From: Mycobacterium kansasii ATCC 12478
GTDB taxonomy: Bacteria; Actinomycetota; Actinomycetes; Mycobacteriales; Mycobacteriaceae
Assembly (NCBI RefSeq): GCF_000157895.3
Contig: NC_022663.1
Coordinates: 4,898,001-4,962,000, forward strand
Reading direction: 5' to 3'
Length of the DNA: 64,000 bases
Notes under the pieces: generated by a model
Database searches by the model: none
Told to the model about the DNA's origin: nothing
The model's input: the letters and a program-made list of their open reading frames with translations, nothing else
Made by a program: the position numbers and the translations under genes
In this document: piece by piece, positions 1 to 8,638 of the stretch
How the letters are laid out: the number at the start of each line of letters is the position of its first letter
How positions within the stretch are numbered: the first letter of the stretch is position 1

Positions 1-6
1 GCTGGT

Positions 7-1215
7 TCATAGCACCCCCTCGGCGCGCAAATCGGTGAGCTCCTCGACGGTTTTGCCCAGCAGCCCGATATAGACGTCGTCGTTATGCCGGCCAGGGTGG
101 GGGGGACCGGCGGAGCGCACCCTGCCCGGTGATTCGGAGAGTACCGGTACGATCCCTGGACCCAATACGGATCGTTCGACCCTCTCATCGTAATGTTCGA
201 CCAGCATGCCGCGCGCCCGTAGCTGTGGATCGTCGACCACTTCCGCGACGGTATTGATCGGCCCGGCGATCACGCCTGCGGCGGAGAGAGTTTCGATGAT
301 TTCGCCGGGCCGGCGCTCCGCGGCCCAGGCGCCGATGATTGCGTCGAGTTCGTCCTGGTTGCGGCCGCGCGCCCCGTGGGTGGCGAACCGCTCGTCGGTG
401 ACCAGTTCCGGACGCCCCATTGCCTTGCACAGCCGGGCGAATACGGTGTCCTGATTCGCGGCGATCACCACCCAGGAGCCGTCGGCACTGCGGTAGATGT
501 TGGACGGCGCAATGCCTTCCAGACGGGTGCCGGACGGTCCGCGTACCACCCCGCCGACGTCATAGTCCGGAATCGTGGATTCCTGTACCGCCAAACAGGA
601 TTCGGTCAGGGCGACGTCGACCACCTGGCCCCTGCCGGTGACGCCGCGGCGATACAGCGCGGCCAGCGCCCCCTGGGCGCCGAACATGCCGGCCAGGGTG
701 TCACCCAGCGACAGTGCCAGCCGCGGCGGCGGACCGCCGGGGAACCCGTTGAGATGACGCAGTCCGCTGGCCGCCTCGGCCACCGAGGCGTATCCGGCCT
801 TGTGTGCGTCGGGACCGGTTTGTCCGTAGCCCGACACCCGAACCAGAATGATGCCCGGGTTGCGTTCGCTGAGCACGTCGTAACCCAGGTTCCACTTTTC
901 CAGCGTGCCCGGGCGGAAGTTCTCCACGGCAATGTCGGATTTCTCGACCAGTTCGAGAAAGAGCTCCCGGCCGCGCGGACGGCGCAGGTCAAGGGTGACG
1001 GCCCGCTTGTTGCGGGCATGCACGGTCCAGAACACGTGGTGCCCGTTGAGTTCGGCTTGACCCCAGGTGCGTAACGGATCCGGGGCACCCGGCGGCTCCA
1101 CCTTGATGACGTCGGCGCCCATGTCGCCGAGCAGCCGCCCGGCGAACGGACCGGCGATCAAGGTGCCGAGTTCGAGCACCCGGATGCCGTCCAGCGGTCC
1201 GGTTGGCGCCGTCAC
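7..1215 (-). CDS. CaiB/BaiF family (class III) CoA-transferase
   Basis: The 402-residue protein has the usual length of family III CoA-transferases, which move CoA between carboxylic acids. The N-terminus carries the Rossmann-like signature LELGTLIAGPFAGRLLGDMG (residues 14-33), followed by the conserved NFRPGTLEKW segment. Asp172 in the context SLGDTLAG aligns with the catalytic aspartate of formyl-CoA transferase (family knowledge). It is the last gene of a three-gene operon and its start overlaps the upstream hydrolase stop in an ATGA. The substrate is unknown; with a ring-cleavage-type cupin and a hydrolase upstream, activation of an aromatic or alicyclic acid is a reasonable inference. 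Confidence 0.85.
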   Translation of the reverse strand: MTAPTGPLDGIRVLELGTLIAGPFAGRLLGDMGADVIKVEPPGAPDPLRTWGQAELNGHHVFWTVHARNKRAVTLDLRRPRGRELFLELVEKSDIAVENFRPGTLEKWNLGYDVLSERNPGIILVRVSGYGQTGPDAHKAGYASVAEAASGLRHLNGFPGGPPPRLALSLGDTLAGMFGAQGALAALYRRGVTGRGQVVDVALTESCLAVQESTIPDYDVGGVVRGPSGTRLEGIAPSNIYRSADGSWVVIAANQDTVFARLCKAMGRPELVTDERFATHGARGRNQDELDAIIGAWAAERRPGEIIETLSAAGVIAGPINTVAEVVDDPQLRARGMLVEHYDERVERSVLGPGIVPVLSESPGRVRSAGPPHPGRHNDDVYIGLLGKTVEELTDLRAEGVL

Positions 1216-2393
1216 CGCGTGCTCGCGAAGTCGTGTCGGATGAGCCAGTCGGTCACGACGTCGACGGCATGTGCCAGCTTGTCGCGCTGGTTGGGCCCCG
1301 CGTAATAGTGTGTGGCGCCCGGTATTTCGTACATCTCCTTGTCGGAATTCCCGATCGCGTCGAAGAGCCGCCGGGTATGGCTGGGCGTACAGGCGTCGTC
1401 TGCCAGGTTACCGATCACCAGTGCCGGGACGGCGAGATCACGCGCACATGCTACGCCGTCGCCGCGGGCATCGTCATAACTCCACTGGGACAACCAACTC
1501 CGTAACGAGCAGAACCGGGCCAACCCGACCGGGCTCATGTTCACCACTCGCGGATCACCCAGATAGCAGGTGCCCGGGGTGCGTTCGTTGGGATCGACGG
1601 TCGGGTCGAGCCACCTCGGGTCGGCCATGGTGCCGTGCACGACGAAGCAGAACTCGTCATCGGGGCGGCCCCGGGCGGCGAGTTCGGCGAGCTTGTCCTT
1701 GACCCAGGCGGTGATTCGGCGATTTCGGTCGATCTGAGCCTGCCGGTACCGCGCCAGGAATTCCTGGCTGTAGGGCGGCTGGTTGGGATTATCCGGGTGG
1801 TACAGATCCAATTCGGGATCGCGCTTGGTCGGGTCGGTTTCGTCGAGGATCGACGCGTCGAGCCATTCAGTGAGCGTGCCGTGCCGGCTGATGTGCGCGG
1901 CCAGCAACATGATTCCGTCCGCGGCGGGAAGGTCGAGCCGGGTCAGGTCGGGACCGTCGCCGGAGGGGCTGGAGGTGACGGTCGCGTGCTGCGCCTGTTG
2001 TTGGTAGAACATCGATAGCGAACCGCCGCCGCTCCACCCGGCCAGCACCACTTTCTGGTATCCCAGCCTGGCTTTCGCGTCCTTGATGCACTCGCCGAGG
2101 TCCTCGACCACCTTCTCCATCAGCAGCCCCGAGTCGGTGCCGCGAAACCGGCTGTTGCAGTAGATGACGTGGTGGCCGGCCCGGGCGAGCGCGTTGATCA
2201 TCGGCAGATATGCGCCGCCGCCGATCGGGTGCATGAACACCAGTGCGGTGTCCGACGGCTTATCCGAGGGCCGCAGCAGATAGCTTTCCAGCACGGTGAT
2301 CTCGGCCAGCCCGCCATAGACATCGCGGACGCCGGAATTGTTCTGGAAGGCAACGAGGTAAGGAATTCGCTGATAGTCGTGACGGGTCGTCAT
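1212..2393 (-). CDS. alpha/beta hydrolase, unknown substrate
   Basis: This 393-residue protein has an alpha/beta-hydrolase fold. An oxyanion-loop region (FMHPIGGGAY) is followed by the nucleophile elbow GWSGGGS, and a late H in PGATHYYAG fits the catalytic histidine. The first 40 residues precede the core fold. It lies 1 bp after the cupin dioxygenase-like gene and overlaps the CoA-transferase by 4 bp, so the three are almost certainly co-transcribed and translationally coupled. It may hydrolyse a ring-cleavage product or an ester in the same pathway. The substrate cannot be read from the sequence. Confidence 0.8.
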   Translation of the reverse strand: MTTRHDYQRIPYLVAFQNNSGVRDVYGGLAEITVLESYLLRPSDKPSDTALVFMHPIGGGAYLPMINALARAGHHVIYCNSRFRGTDSGLLMEKVVEDLGECIKDAKARLGYQKVVLAGWSGGGSLSMFYQQQAQHATVTSSPSGDGPDLTRLDLPAADGIMLLAAHISRHGTLTEWLDASILDETDPTKRDPELDLYHPDNPNQPPYSQEFLARYRQAQIDRNRRITAWVKDKLAELAARGRPDDEFCFVVHGTMADPRWLDPTVDPNERTPGTCYLGDPRVVNMSPVGLARFCSLRSWLSQWSYDDARGDGVACARDLAVPALVIGNLADDACTPSHTRRLFDAIGNSDKEMYEIPGATHYYAGPNQRDKLAHAVDVVTDWLIRHDFASTR

Positions 2394-2394
2394 G

Positions 2395-3498
2395 TCAGTG
2401 CTGCCCTAGGTCGTGGGCCAGCATCTCGGCGCACGGGGTGAGTCGCCGGCGGGTATCGATGGCGATCACCTGCCAGTCGACGGTCGAATATTCGTCGAAC
2501 TTGCGACGGGCGCGTTGCCGTGCCTTTTCCGGTGCCCCATGGTGAACGCCTTGGGGGGCATGGGATATCAGCCCCGGCGGCATCGGAATGCCGTACAGCG
2601 AACCGCCGTGGAAGAAGGCGATCTCGTCATAGTCGACGTTGCGGTGATACCAGGGTGTGCGTTCCGTGCCGGGGATGCCCTCGGCGGGTTTGGGCAGGAA
2701 GTTCATGACATAGACCCCGGTGGCCTGCATGAACAGATGCACTGTCGGGGGCAGGTGGACGCTGTTGGAGGTGACGACGTTGTAGTCGCCGATGTTGAAG
2801 GTGAACGGGAAGTTGTCGCCGCGCCAGCCTTCGACGTCGATCGGATTGTGTTGGTAGTAAAGGCTTGTCGGGACGCCCTCGGCAAGAGGCCGGTGGATCA
2901 GCCGCACCTCGTATTGGTCACGGTCATCGTCGTCGATCGGTGCCGGCTCCGGGATGGTGATCTGCGACGGGTCGAACGGGAAGTGCCGGCCCAGCGCGCC
3001 CGGCGCCGGCACCCGAAATTCGTCGGCGGCCTCGACCATCAGCAGGGTCGTTTCGCTGTCCGGTATCTGGCGCCAGGTGCAGGCCTTGGGGATATAGACC
3101 CAGTCACCCTCCCGGTAACGCAACGGGCCGAACTCGGTTTCGGCCATGCCGCTGCCCCGGTGGACGAAGCACAGCAAGTCGCCGTCGACGTGGCGGGTGT
3201 AGAACGGCATGGCCTGGTGGCGGCGGCTCAGCAGAATCCGGCAGTCGATGTTGTGGAACATCAGCAGCGGACCGCCGTTGGCATCGGTGGCGTCGCTGGG
3301 TTTGAGGTCATCGGATAGGACGTCGAGGGGTCGCAGCGGGCCGACCGCCCGATACGCGGTGGGGTCGTGGCGGCGGTAGATGTTGGCGGTCCGTCCGGTG
3401 AATCCGCCGCGGCCCAGTTCGTCGTCCTTGAGCCCGTCGAGATCGGCATGCAGGCGCCGCGGTGTCCGGCCCTTACGCAGGTGGACAAAGGATTCCAT
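2395..3498 (-). CDS. homogentisate 1,2-dioxygenase-like cupin protein
   Basis: The protein has 367 residues and resembles homogentisate dioxygenases (HmgA), which open the homogentisate ring to maleylacetoacetate using Fe(II). The family-like segments are an HRN-type motif with a following acidic residue (HRNVDYDEIAFFHGG) and a C-terminal PPGLISHAPQGVHHG block, which together could supply the His/Glu/His iron ligands. It is clearly shorter than the 430-450 residues of classical HmgA, so it may be a distinct subfamily with another substrate. It is the first gene of a minus-strand operon with a hydrolase and a CoA-transferase. No fumarylacetoacetase or maleylacetoacetate isomerase is nearby, which argues against a standard homogentisate pathway. 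Confidence 0.75.
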   Translation of the reverse strand: MESFVHLRKGRTPRRLHADLDGLKDDELGRGGFTGRTANIYRRHDPTAYRAVGPLRPLDVLSDDLKPSDATDANGGPLLMFHNIDCRILLSRRHQAMPFYTRHVDGDLLCFVHRGSGMAETEFGPLRYREGDWVYIPKACTWRQIPDSETTLLMVEAADEFRVPAPGALGRHFPFDPSQITIPEPAPIDDDDRDQYEVRLIHRPLAEGVPTSLYYQHNPIDVEGWRGDNFPFTFNIGDYNVVTSNSVHLPPTVHLFMQATGVYVMNFLPKPAEGIPGTERTPWYHRNVDYDEIAFFHGGSLYGIPMPPGLISHAPQGVHHGAPEKARQRARRKFDEYSTVDWQVIAIDTRRRLTPCAEMLAHDLGQH

Positions 3499-3850
3499 AC
3501 GGTGGCTCCAGGGGGTCGGGCAGCTACGGGGGAATTCGGCGACACAAAACTGAAAGTGATATTACTTTTCTTTACGCTGGATGCAAGGGCCCCGCTCCGT
3601 GCGGTAGGCGCCGGCACGGCCGGCGACTCAGCGACGGCGGCGCACGCGGCATCGGCTCGACCAGCCGAATCGCCGAACCGCGCCGTGATGCACAGGCCTC
3701 CGGTATCCAATGCGGTTGACACGAAGCGACTTCGACTGTGCACAATGTCAACCAAAGTTTTCTAAAACCGCAACGGCCGGTGACAAAAGCGGTTACGGTA
3801 CCCCGCAGTTGTCTACGCGTGTTGACGTTCTGAGGGGGAGGTGGGGTGTG
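3499..3850. other. intergenic region between divergent cupin operon and PPE gene
   Basis: About 350 bp with no convincing gene. It must hold the promoters of the minus-strand cupin operon and the plus-strand PPE gene. I see one near-palindrome close to the cupin start (listed separately) and a perfect 6-bp stem TCGGCT/AGCCGA at 3652-3668 with a 5-base loop. The purine-rich GAGGGGGAGG just before the PPE start serves as its ribosome binding site. Confidence 0.6.
3553..3568. promoter_or_regulatory. candidate operator, near-perfect 16-bp palindrome
   Basis: AAAGTGATATTACTTT matches its own reverse complement at 14 of 16 positions and is A/T-rich in otherwise GC-rich DNA. It lies about 55 bp upstream of the cupin operon start, where a repressor such as a TetR, MarR or GntR protein would block transcription. 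No regulator gene is adjacent, so the cognate protein is unknown. Confidence 0.4.
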
Positions 3851-5776
3851 ATGGAGTTCTTGACGTTGCCGCCGGAGGTGAACTCCGCGCGGATTTTGCG
3901 CGGCCCCGGACCGGCGCCGCTGCGGGCCGCGGCGACGGCGTGGGCGACGCTGAGCGAAGATCTGGCCTCGAGCGCGACTGCGGTGTCGTCGGTGATGTCG
4001 GAGATTAGCGGCTCCGCGTGGCAGGGTCCGGCGGCGGCGGCGATGGCCGCGGCGGTGGCCCCGTACCCGGGCTGGCTGGGGGCCGCGGCGACGAGGGCGG
4101 CAGCGGCCGGTCGTCACGCCGCAACGGCGGCTGCCGCCTACGAGACGGCGCGGACGGCCACGGTGCCGCTGGAGATGCTGGCACAGAACCGGTCCCGCCT
4201 GGTGTCGCTGGTCGCAGCCGATGTCCTGGGGCTCAACGCGCCGGCGATCGCGGCCACCGAGGCCCACTACGAGCAGTTGTGGGCACAGGATGTGGGCGCG
4301 ATGGCGGGCTACTACGCCGGTGCGTCGGCGGCCGTCGCGCAGCTGACACCGTGGCAGACGTTGCTATCGACCCTGGAGAGCCCGGTGGGCGGCATGAAGG
4401 CGGCCGAAGCCGCTGTCTCGGCGAGCAGCCCCAGCGCATCGACAGCGGCAACCGGTGTCACTTTGGTGATCGGCGGCAGCGGCTATCCCATTCCGTCGCA
4501 AAGCTATGTGAACACCGTGGTTGCCGACTACGTCACCCCCACCTTCCCGGGTTTTACCACGGCTAACGCGCAATCCTTATACACGCCTGCGCAGTCGTAT
4601 TGGATCACCGGCGTGAAGACGCTGACCGAAGACGCGTCGTGGGCTCAAGGCCTTACCATCCTGGACAACGCCATACACGCACAGCTGGCCACCGGGAACA
4701 ACGTTGCCGTTCAGGGCTTCTCGCAAGGCGCCGGCATTGCGTCGCTGGAAATGGCGAACCTGAAAGCCGAAGGAGTACCGACGAGTTCGGTGAGTTTCTC
4801 GCTGATTGGTGATCCGATGAACCCCAACGGCGGCCTGTATTCGCGCTTCGACGGGCTGACGTTGGCGAGCATGGGCAAATCCTTCCCGGGCTCGACACCG
4901 GCCAATGACTACCCGACGGTCATCTACACGATCGAGTACGACGGGTTCGCCGATTTTCCGCAGTACCCGCTCAATTTGGTGGCCGACGCCAACGCCATGC
5001 TCGGCGCACTGTATGTGCACCCGCAGTATCCGGTGCTGACCCCGGCGCAGGTCGTTACGGCTGTGCAACTGCCGACGCAGGGGCCGACCACGACCACCTA
5101 CTACATGATTCCCACCCAGAATCTGCCGCTGCTCGAACCGTTGCGTGCACTACCCCTGGGAAATACGGTCGCCGATCTGATTCAACCGGACCTGAAGGTG
5201 ATCGTGAACCTGGGTTACGGCAACCCCGACTACGGCTATTCGACCGGGCCGGCCAATGTGCCAACCCCGTTCGGGCTGTTCCCCGACGCCAGCCCGGGGG
5301 TTGTCGTCGCCGATTTGATCGATGGGACGAGGCAGGGGATCGGTGCTGCCGCAGCAGATCTCGGCACATGGCATGCCCCGGCAGGAAACCCAGCGCCAAA
5401 TCCCTTCGCGCTCAGCGACTTGACCCCGCCCACCGTCGCGGCAACCACGATCGACGGCATCATCCAGGGTCTGCAGACCGGGAACACCAACCTCACCAAC
5501 GCCGTCACCAGCGCGACGTCGTCGGCTTATGCGACCCTGCTTCCGACCGCAGATATGTTGAGCGCCATCCTCGTTTCCCTGCCGTCCTATGACGTCAACC
5601 TCTTCCTCGACGGCGTCAGGCAAGCACTCGACGGCGATCCCGCGGGCATCATCAATGCGATCGGCTATCCGATTGCCGCCGACACGGGACTGCTCACATT
5701 CCTGAGCTTCTTCCTTGCGTACGCCTACTATGGCGCGGCCAAATCGATTGCCGGCGATTTCGCGTCGCTGATCTGA
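3851..5776 (+). CDS. PPE family protein with C-terminal PE-PPE (alpha/beta hydrolase) domain
   Basis: I start the gene at the ATG at 3851, giving 641 residues, because it is preceded by GAGGGGGAGG and begins with the PPE hallmark MEFLTLPPEVNSARI. Upstream in-frame codons do not look PPE-like. The PPE domain spans about residues 1-180, with a WxG-type turn at GSAWQGPAAAAM. A PE-PPE domain follows: an alpha/beta hydrolase with nucleophile elbow GFSQG (Ser291). Proteins of this type are ESX-exported and may act on esters at the cell surface (family knowledge). No PE partner gene is adjacent. It converges on fadB4, 9 bp away. Confidence 0.88.
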   Translation: MEFLTLPPEVNSARILRGPGPAPLRAAATAWATLSEDLASSATAVSSVMSEISGSAWQGPAAAAMAAAVAPYPGWLGAAATRAAAAGRHAATAAAAYETARTATVPLEMLAQNRSRLVSLVAADVLGLNAPAIAATEAHYEQLWAQDVGAMAGYYAGASAAVAQLTPWQTLLSTLESPVGGMKAAEAAVSASSPSASTAATGVTLVIGGSGYPIPSQSYVNTVVADYVTPTFPGFTTANAQSLYTPAQSYWITGVKTLTEDASWAQGLTILDNAIHAQLATGNNVAVQGFSQGAGIASLEMANLKAEGVPTSSVSFSLIGDPMNPNGGLYSRFDGLTLASMGKSFPGSTPANDYPTVIYTIEYDGFADFPQYPLNLVADANAMLGALYVHPQYPVLTPAQVVTAVQLPTQGPTTTTYYMIPTQNLPLLEPLRALPLGNTVADLIQPDLKVIVNLGYGNPDYGYSTGPANVPTPFGLFPDASPGVVVADLIDGTRQGIGAAAADLGTWHAPAGNPAPNPFALSDLTPPTVAATTIDGIIQGLQTGNTNLTNAVTSATSSAYATLLPTADMLSAILVSLPSYDVNLFLDGVRQALDGDPAGIINAIGYPIAADTGLLTFLSFFLAYAYYGAAKSIAGDFASLI

Positions 5777-5785
5777 CCGTGCTCG

Positions 5786-6757
5786 CTAATCGCGGACACG
5801 CAACACGACTTTGCCTTTGGCGGTGCGATTCTCCAGCGATGCCACCGCGGCGGCGGCCTGCTCCAGCGGGTAGACGACCGGCTCGGGGGGAGGCAGCTCG
5901 CCCGAGCTGAGCAGCTGCTCGAGCGCGGCCCACTGCTCCGACAGCGCGCCGGGATGCTTTCCGGCCCAGGCGCCCCACCCTACACCGACTACGTCAATGT
6001 TGTTGAGTAGCAACCGGTTGACCTTCACCGTGGGAATTTCGCCGCCGGTGAAGCCGATGACCAGTAGCCGTCCCGCGGGGGCAAGTGAGCGTAGCGAATC
6101 GGTGAACCGGTCGCCACCGACCGGGTCGACCACGACGTCGACGCCGCGACCGTCGGTCAGGGCCTTGACCGCATCCTTGAATCCCTCGGCCAGCACCACA
6201 TCGGTGGCACCCGCCGCCGTCGCAATCGCGGCCTTCTCCTCGGTGCTGACCACCGCGATGGTGCGCGACGCCCCGAGTACCGGTGCCAGCCGCAGCGCCG
6301 ACGTGCCGATGCCGCCCGCCGCGCCGTGCACCAGTACCGTTTCGCCGCGCTGCAACCGGCCGCGGACACGCAGGGCGAAGTACACCGTAAGGTCGTTGAA
6401 CAGCAAGCCCGCTCCCGCCTCGAAGCTCACGTTGTCGGGCAGCTTGAACACCCGGTCGGGGGAGAGCACTGCGACCTCGGCCATGCCGCCGGTGAGCATC
6501 GTCAACCCGACAACCCGGTCGCCGGCACACACGTGCGCATCCTGGGGCGCCGAGCGGACCACGCCGGCGATCTCGGCTCCGAGCACAAACGGCGGCTCTG
6601 GCCGGTACTGGTAGAGGCCACGGGTGAGCAAGGCGTCCGGAAACGCTGCGCCGGCGGCGTACACGTCGACCACGACACCCTCGCCGGCGGGTTCGTCGAT
6701 CTCTGATATTTCCACCGCACCCGGCCCTTCGAGCCGAGTCACCCGTATTGCGCGCAT
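5786..6757 (-). CDS. fadB4: NADPH:quinone oxidoreductase-like MDR protein FadB4
   Basis: The start at 6757 is chosen because GGAGGTGGT lies directly upstream. It yields 323 residues, the length I recall for M. tuberculosis FadB4 (Rv3141). The protein is a zinc-less medium-chain dehydrogenase/reductase of the QOR type, with nucleotide-binding motif HGAAGGIGTSALRLA and the later VDPVGGDRF segment. FadB4 is named for beta-oxidation, but the sequence points to an NADPH-dependent enoyl or quinone reductase. In H37Rv it directly follows fadE23; here about 9.4 kb separates the two. Confidence 0.88.
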   Translation of the reverse strand: MRAIRVTRLEGPGAVEISEIDEPAGEGVVVDVYAAGAAFPDALLTRGLYQYRPEPPFVLGAEIAGVVRSAPQDAHVCAGDRVVGLTMLTGGMAEVAVLSPDRVFKLPDNVSFEAGAGLLFNDLTVYFALRVRGRLQRGETVLVHGAAGGIGTSALRLAPVLGASRTIAVVSTEEKAAIATAAGATDVVLAEGFKDAVKALTDGRGVDVVVDPVGGDRFTDSLRSLAPAGRLLVIGFTGGEIPTVKVNRLLLNNIDVVGVGWGAWAGKHPGALSEQWAALEQLLSSGELPPPEPVVYPLEQAAAAVASLENRTAKGKVVLRVRD

Positions 6758-6788
6758 ACCACCTCCGTTATCAATTCCCGGACCCAAT

Positions 6789-7787
6789 CTAGAACCCGCC
6801 CGCTACCCGTACCACGGCCCGTCCGGTGAATGCGCCGGCCCGCACCTGGTCGACCACGTCGACCACGTCTTTGATGTCGACCTCGGTGGTGATGTCGGCC
6901 AGGTGACGCGGCCGAAGCGAATCGCCGAGGCGTGCCCACAGCTGACGGCGCGGACCGATCGCCATCAGCACCGACTCCATGCCCAGTAGCGCGACACCGC
7001 GCAGGATGAACGGCATCACCGTGGTGTGCAGGGCCGCGCCGCCGGTGAGGCCGCTGGCGGCCACCGCCCCGCCGTAGTCGACGGCGCTGAGCACATCGGC
7101 CAGCGTCGCGCCGCCCACGCAGTCCACCGCGGCTGCCCAGCGTGCGGTGGCCAATGGCCGCGGTTTCGCGTCCGGGTCGGCGGGCAGCCTGCCGATAACC
7201 TCAATGGCACCAAGTGTTTTCAGCAGTTCGGCGGCCTGGGGCTTGCCGGTCGAGGCCACCACCCGGTAGCCCGCCGCCGCCAGCAGGTCGACGCTGACCG
7301 AGCCGACGCCACCGGATGCGCCGGTGACGACGACGGCACCGGCCTCAGGTGCGATGCCCCAGTCGATCAGCGCCTGCACACTCATCGCGGCGGTGAATCC
7401 GGCGGTACCAATCGCCGCGCCGTCGTGCGGACTCAGCGCGCCGAGCGCCATCACCTGATCTGCGGGCAGCCGCGCATATTCGGCATAGCCGCCGTGGTGG
7501 CCGGTACCGATCTGATAGCCGTGGGCCAACACCATGTCGCCGACGGCGAAGTCGGGCGACTGCGAGTCGACGACCTGGCCGGTCAGGTCGATGCCCGGAA
7601 CGATGGGATAGGTGCGCACCACACCGCCGCGCGGCGTCAAGGCGAGCGCATCTTTGAAGTTGACGCTCGAATACAACACCCGGATGGTCACCTCACCGGG
7701 CGGTAGGTCGGCCGTGGTCAACGTCTCCACCGCCGTGCTGATCCGGTCTGCATCCTGGCGTGCCACCAGCGCTTGAAACGTGTCCAT
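6789..7787 (-). CDS. AcuI/YhdH-type acrylyl-CoA reductase (MDR superfamily)
   Basis: The start at 7787 (MDTFQALVARQ) gives 332 residues, the usual size of the YhdH/YhfP subfamily. These enzymes reduce acryloyl-CoA to propionyl-CoA with NADPH. Subfamily features are the early SSVNFKDALALTPRGGVVRTYPI stretch and the nucleotide-binding loop VTGASGGVGSVSVDLLAAAGY. It lies 31 bp upstream of fadB4 on the same strand and may be co-transcribed with it. It could detoxify acrylyl-CoA produced by acyl-CoA dehydrogenation of propionyl units, which suits a catabolic region, but this is inference. Confidence 0.82.
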   Translation of the reverse strand: MDTFQALVARQDADRISTAVETLTTADLPPGEVTIRVLYSSVNFKDALALTPRGGVVRTYPIVPGIDLTGQVVDSQSPDFAVGDMVLAHGYQIGTGHHGGYAEYARLPADQVMALGALSPHDGAAIGTAGFTAAMSVQALIDWGIAPEAGAVVVTGASGGVGSVSVDLLAAAGYRVVASTGKPQAAELLKTLGAIEVIGRLPADPDAKPRPLATARWAAAVDCVGGATLADVLSAVDYGGAVAASGLTGGAALHTTVMPFILRGVALLGMESVLMAIGPRRQLWARLGDSLRPRHLADITTEVDIKDVVDVVDQVRAGAFTGRAVVRVAGGF

Positions 7788-7888
7788 GAGGTTCGACGCT
7801 AGTCGCGGCGCCGCGTGCCTTCGTTGCTCGCCCGCCAACCGCCAGGCGCCCGAGGCCCGGATTGTCGGTTGCTAGCCCAACTAGACTA

Positions 7889-7903
7889 AGTCCAGTGGAC
7901 TGG
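7889..7903. promoter_or_regulatory. overlapping inverted repeats upstream of the antitoxin, candidate autoregulatory operator
   Basis: Two overlapping inverted repeats sit just before the antitoxin start: AGTCC-AGT-GGACT (7889-7901) and CCAGT-GG-ACTGG (7892-7903). Phd/YefM-type antitoxins repress their own operons by binding short palindromes at the promoter, so an operator here would be expected. The arms are only 5 bp, so chance is possible. Confidence 0.35.
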
Positions 7904-7909
7904 TATCTT

Positions 7910-8140
7910 GTGTCAACCGTCAACATCCACGATGCGAAAACCCATCTGCCGCAACTGCTGGCTCGCGTCGAGAACGGGGAGACGATCACGATCGCCCGCG
8001 CCGGCAAGCCGGTCGCCGACCTGGTCCCGCACCCACGCACCGACATCGCCTTCGGCGGCCTGGCCGGACGGCTGCATTACGACGCGGACCACTTCGACGA
8101 CACCGATAGCGATCTCAATGCGTTGTTTGGCATCGAATGA
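7910..8140 (+). CDS. antitoxin of a VapBC-type pair, Phd/YefM family
   Basis: The start is uncertain. I use the GTG at 7910, which begins VSTVNIHDAKTHLPQLL, the normal N-terminus of Phd/YefM antitoxins (76 residues). The 16 codons before it, from a TTG at 7862, look non-coding. The N-terminal half is the DNA-binding beta-alpha domain (NIHDAKTHLPQLLARVENGE, then ITIARAGKPVADLVP). The C-terminal half would wrap and inhibit the toxin. Its stop overlaps the toxin start in ATGA, the usual coupling that keeps antitoxin in excess. Confidence 0.83.
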   Translation: MSTVNIHDAKTHLPQLLARVENGETITIARAGKPVADLVPHPRTDIAFGGLAGRLHYDADHFDDTDSDLNALFGIE

Positions 8141-8508
8141 GCGGCCTGTTGCTCGACACCCATGTCCTACTCTGGCTGCTCGACGACAATCCGCGATTAG
8201 GCGACCGGATCGCGGGAAGCGCAGCGGTCTACGTCTCCGCGGTGAGCACCTGGGAACGCGCCATCAAGGCGGCTGTCGGCAAGGTTGCGCTGCCGGACGA
8301 TTTGGACGACGCGATCGACCGGTCCGGTCTGCGGGATCTGCCCGAAACACGTCGCCACATCCTGGCGTCCGACCTCACCGCGCTGGCCCACAAGGACCCA
8401 CTCGACGCGGTCCTGGCGGCCCAGGCGAGGGTGGAGCGGCTCACGCTCGTCACGGCCGACACGAAGCTGTTGACGGCACAGCCCGACGCCGTCGACGCAA
8501 GACTCTGA
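8137..8508 (+). CDS. VapC-type PIN-domain ribonuclease toxin
   Basis: This 123-residue PIN-domain protein starts with LLLDTHVLLWLLDD, where the first Asp is the first metal-binding acid. SAVSTWERAIK supplies the conserved Glu, and HKDPLDAVLAAQA and TADTKLL supply the later acids, so the Mg-dependent nuclease centre looks intact. VapC toxins cleave tRNA or rRNA and stop translation. The target here cannot be inferred. It forms a complete module with the overlapping antitoxin. Confidence 0.88.
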   Translation: MSGLLLDTHVLLWLLDDNPRLGDRIAGSAAVYVSAVSTWERAIKAAVGKVALPDDLDDAIDRSGLRDLPETRRHILASDLTALAHKDPLDAVLAAQARVERLTLVTADTKLLTAQPDAVDARL

Positions 8509-8638
8509 CCGCGACGTTGAGGCTCACGAGTGACCAAATGTGCCGCCGCGCAGTTGGGCCGCGGCCGGCGCACGCCGTGGCCTTGGTCGATCTCGAGCTC
8601 GACGGGACCCGTGAGCAATTGAACGAAGTTGTCGGCTG

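Noticed and set aside
8509..8638. Possible short gene or gene remnant between the PIN toxin and the acetyltransferase
   Set aside because: An in-frame tail ending ALVDLELDGTREQLNEVVG looks superficially protein-like, but it has no supported start and no recognised family.
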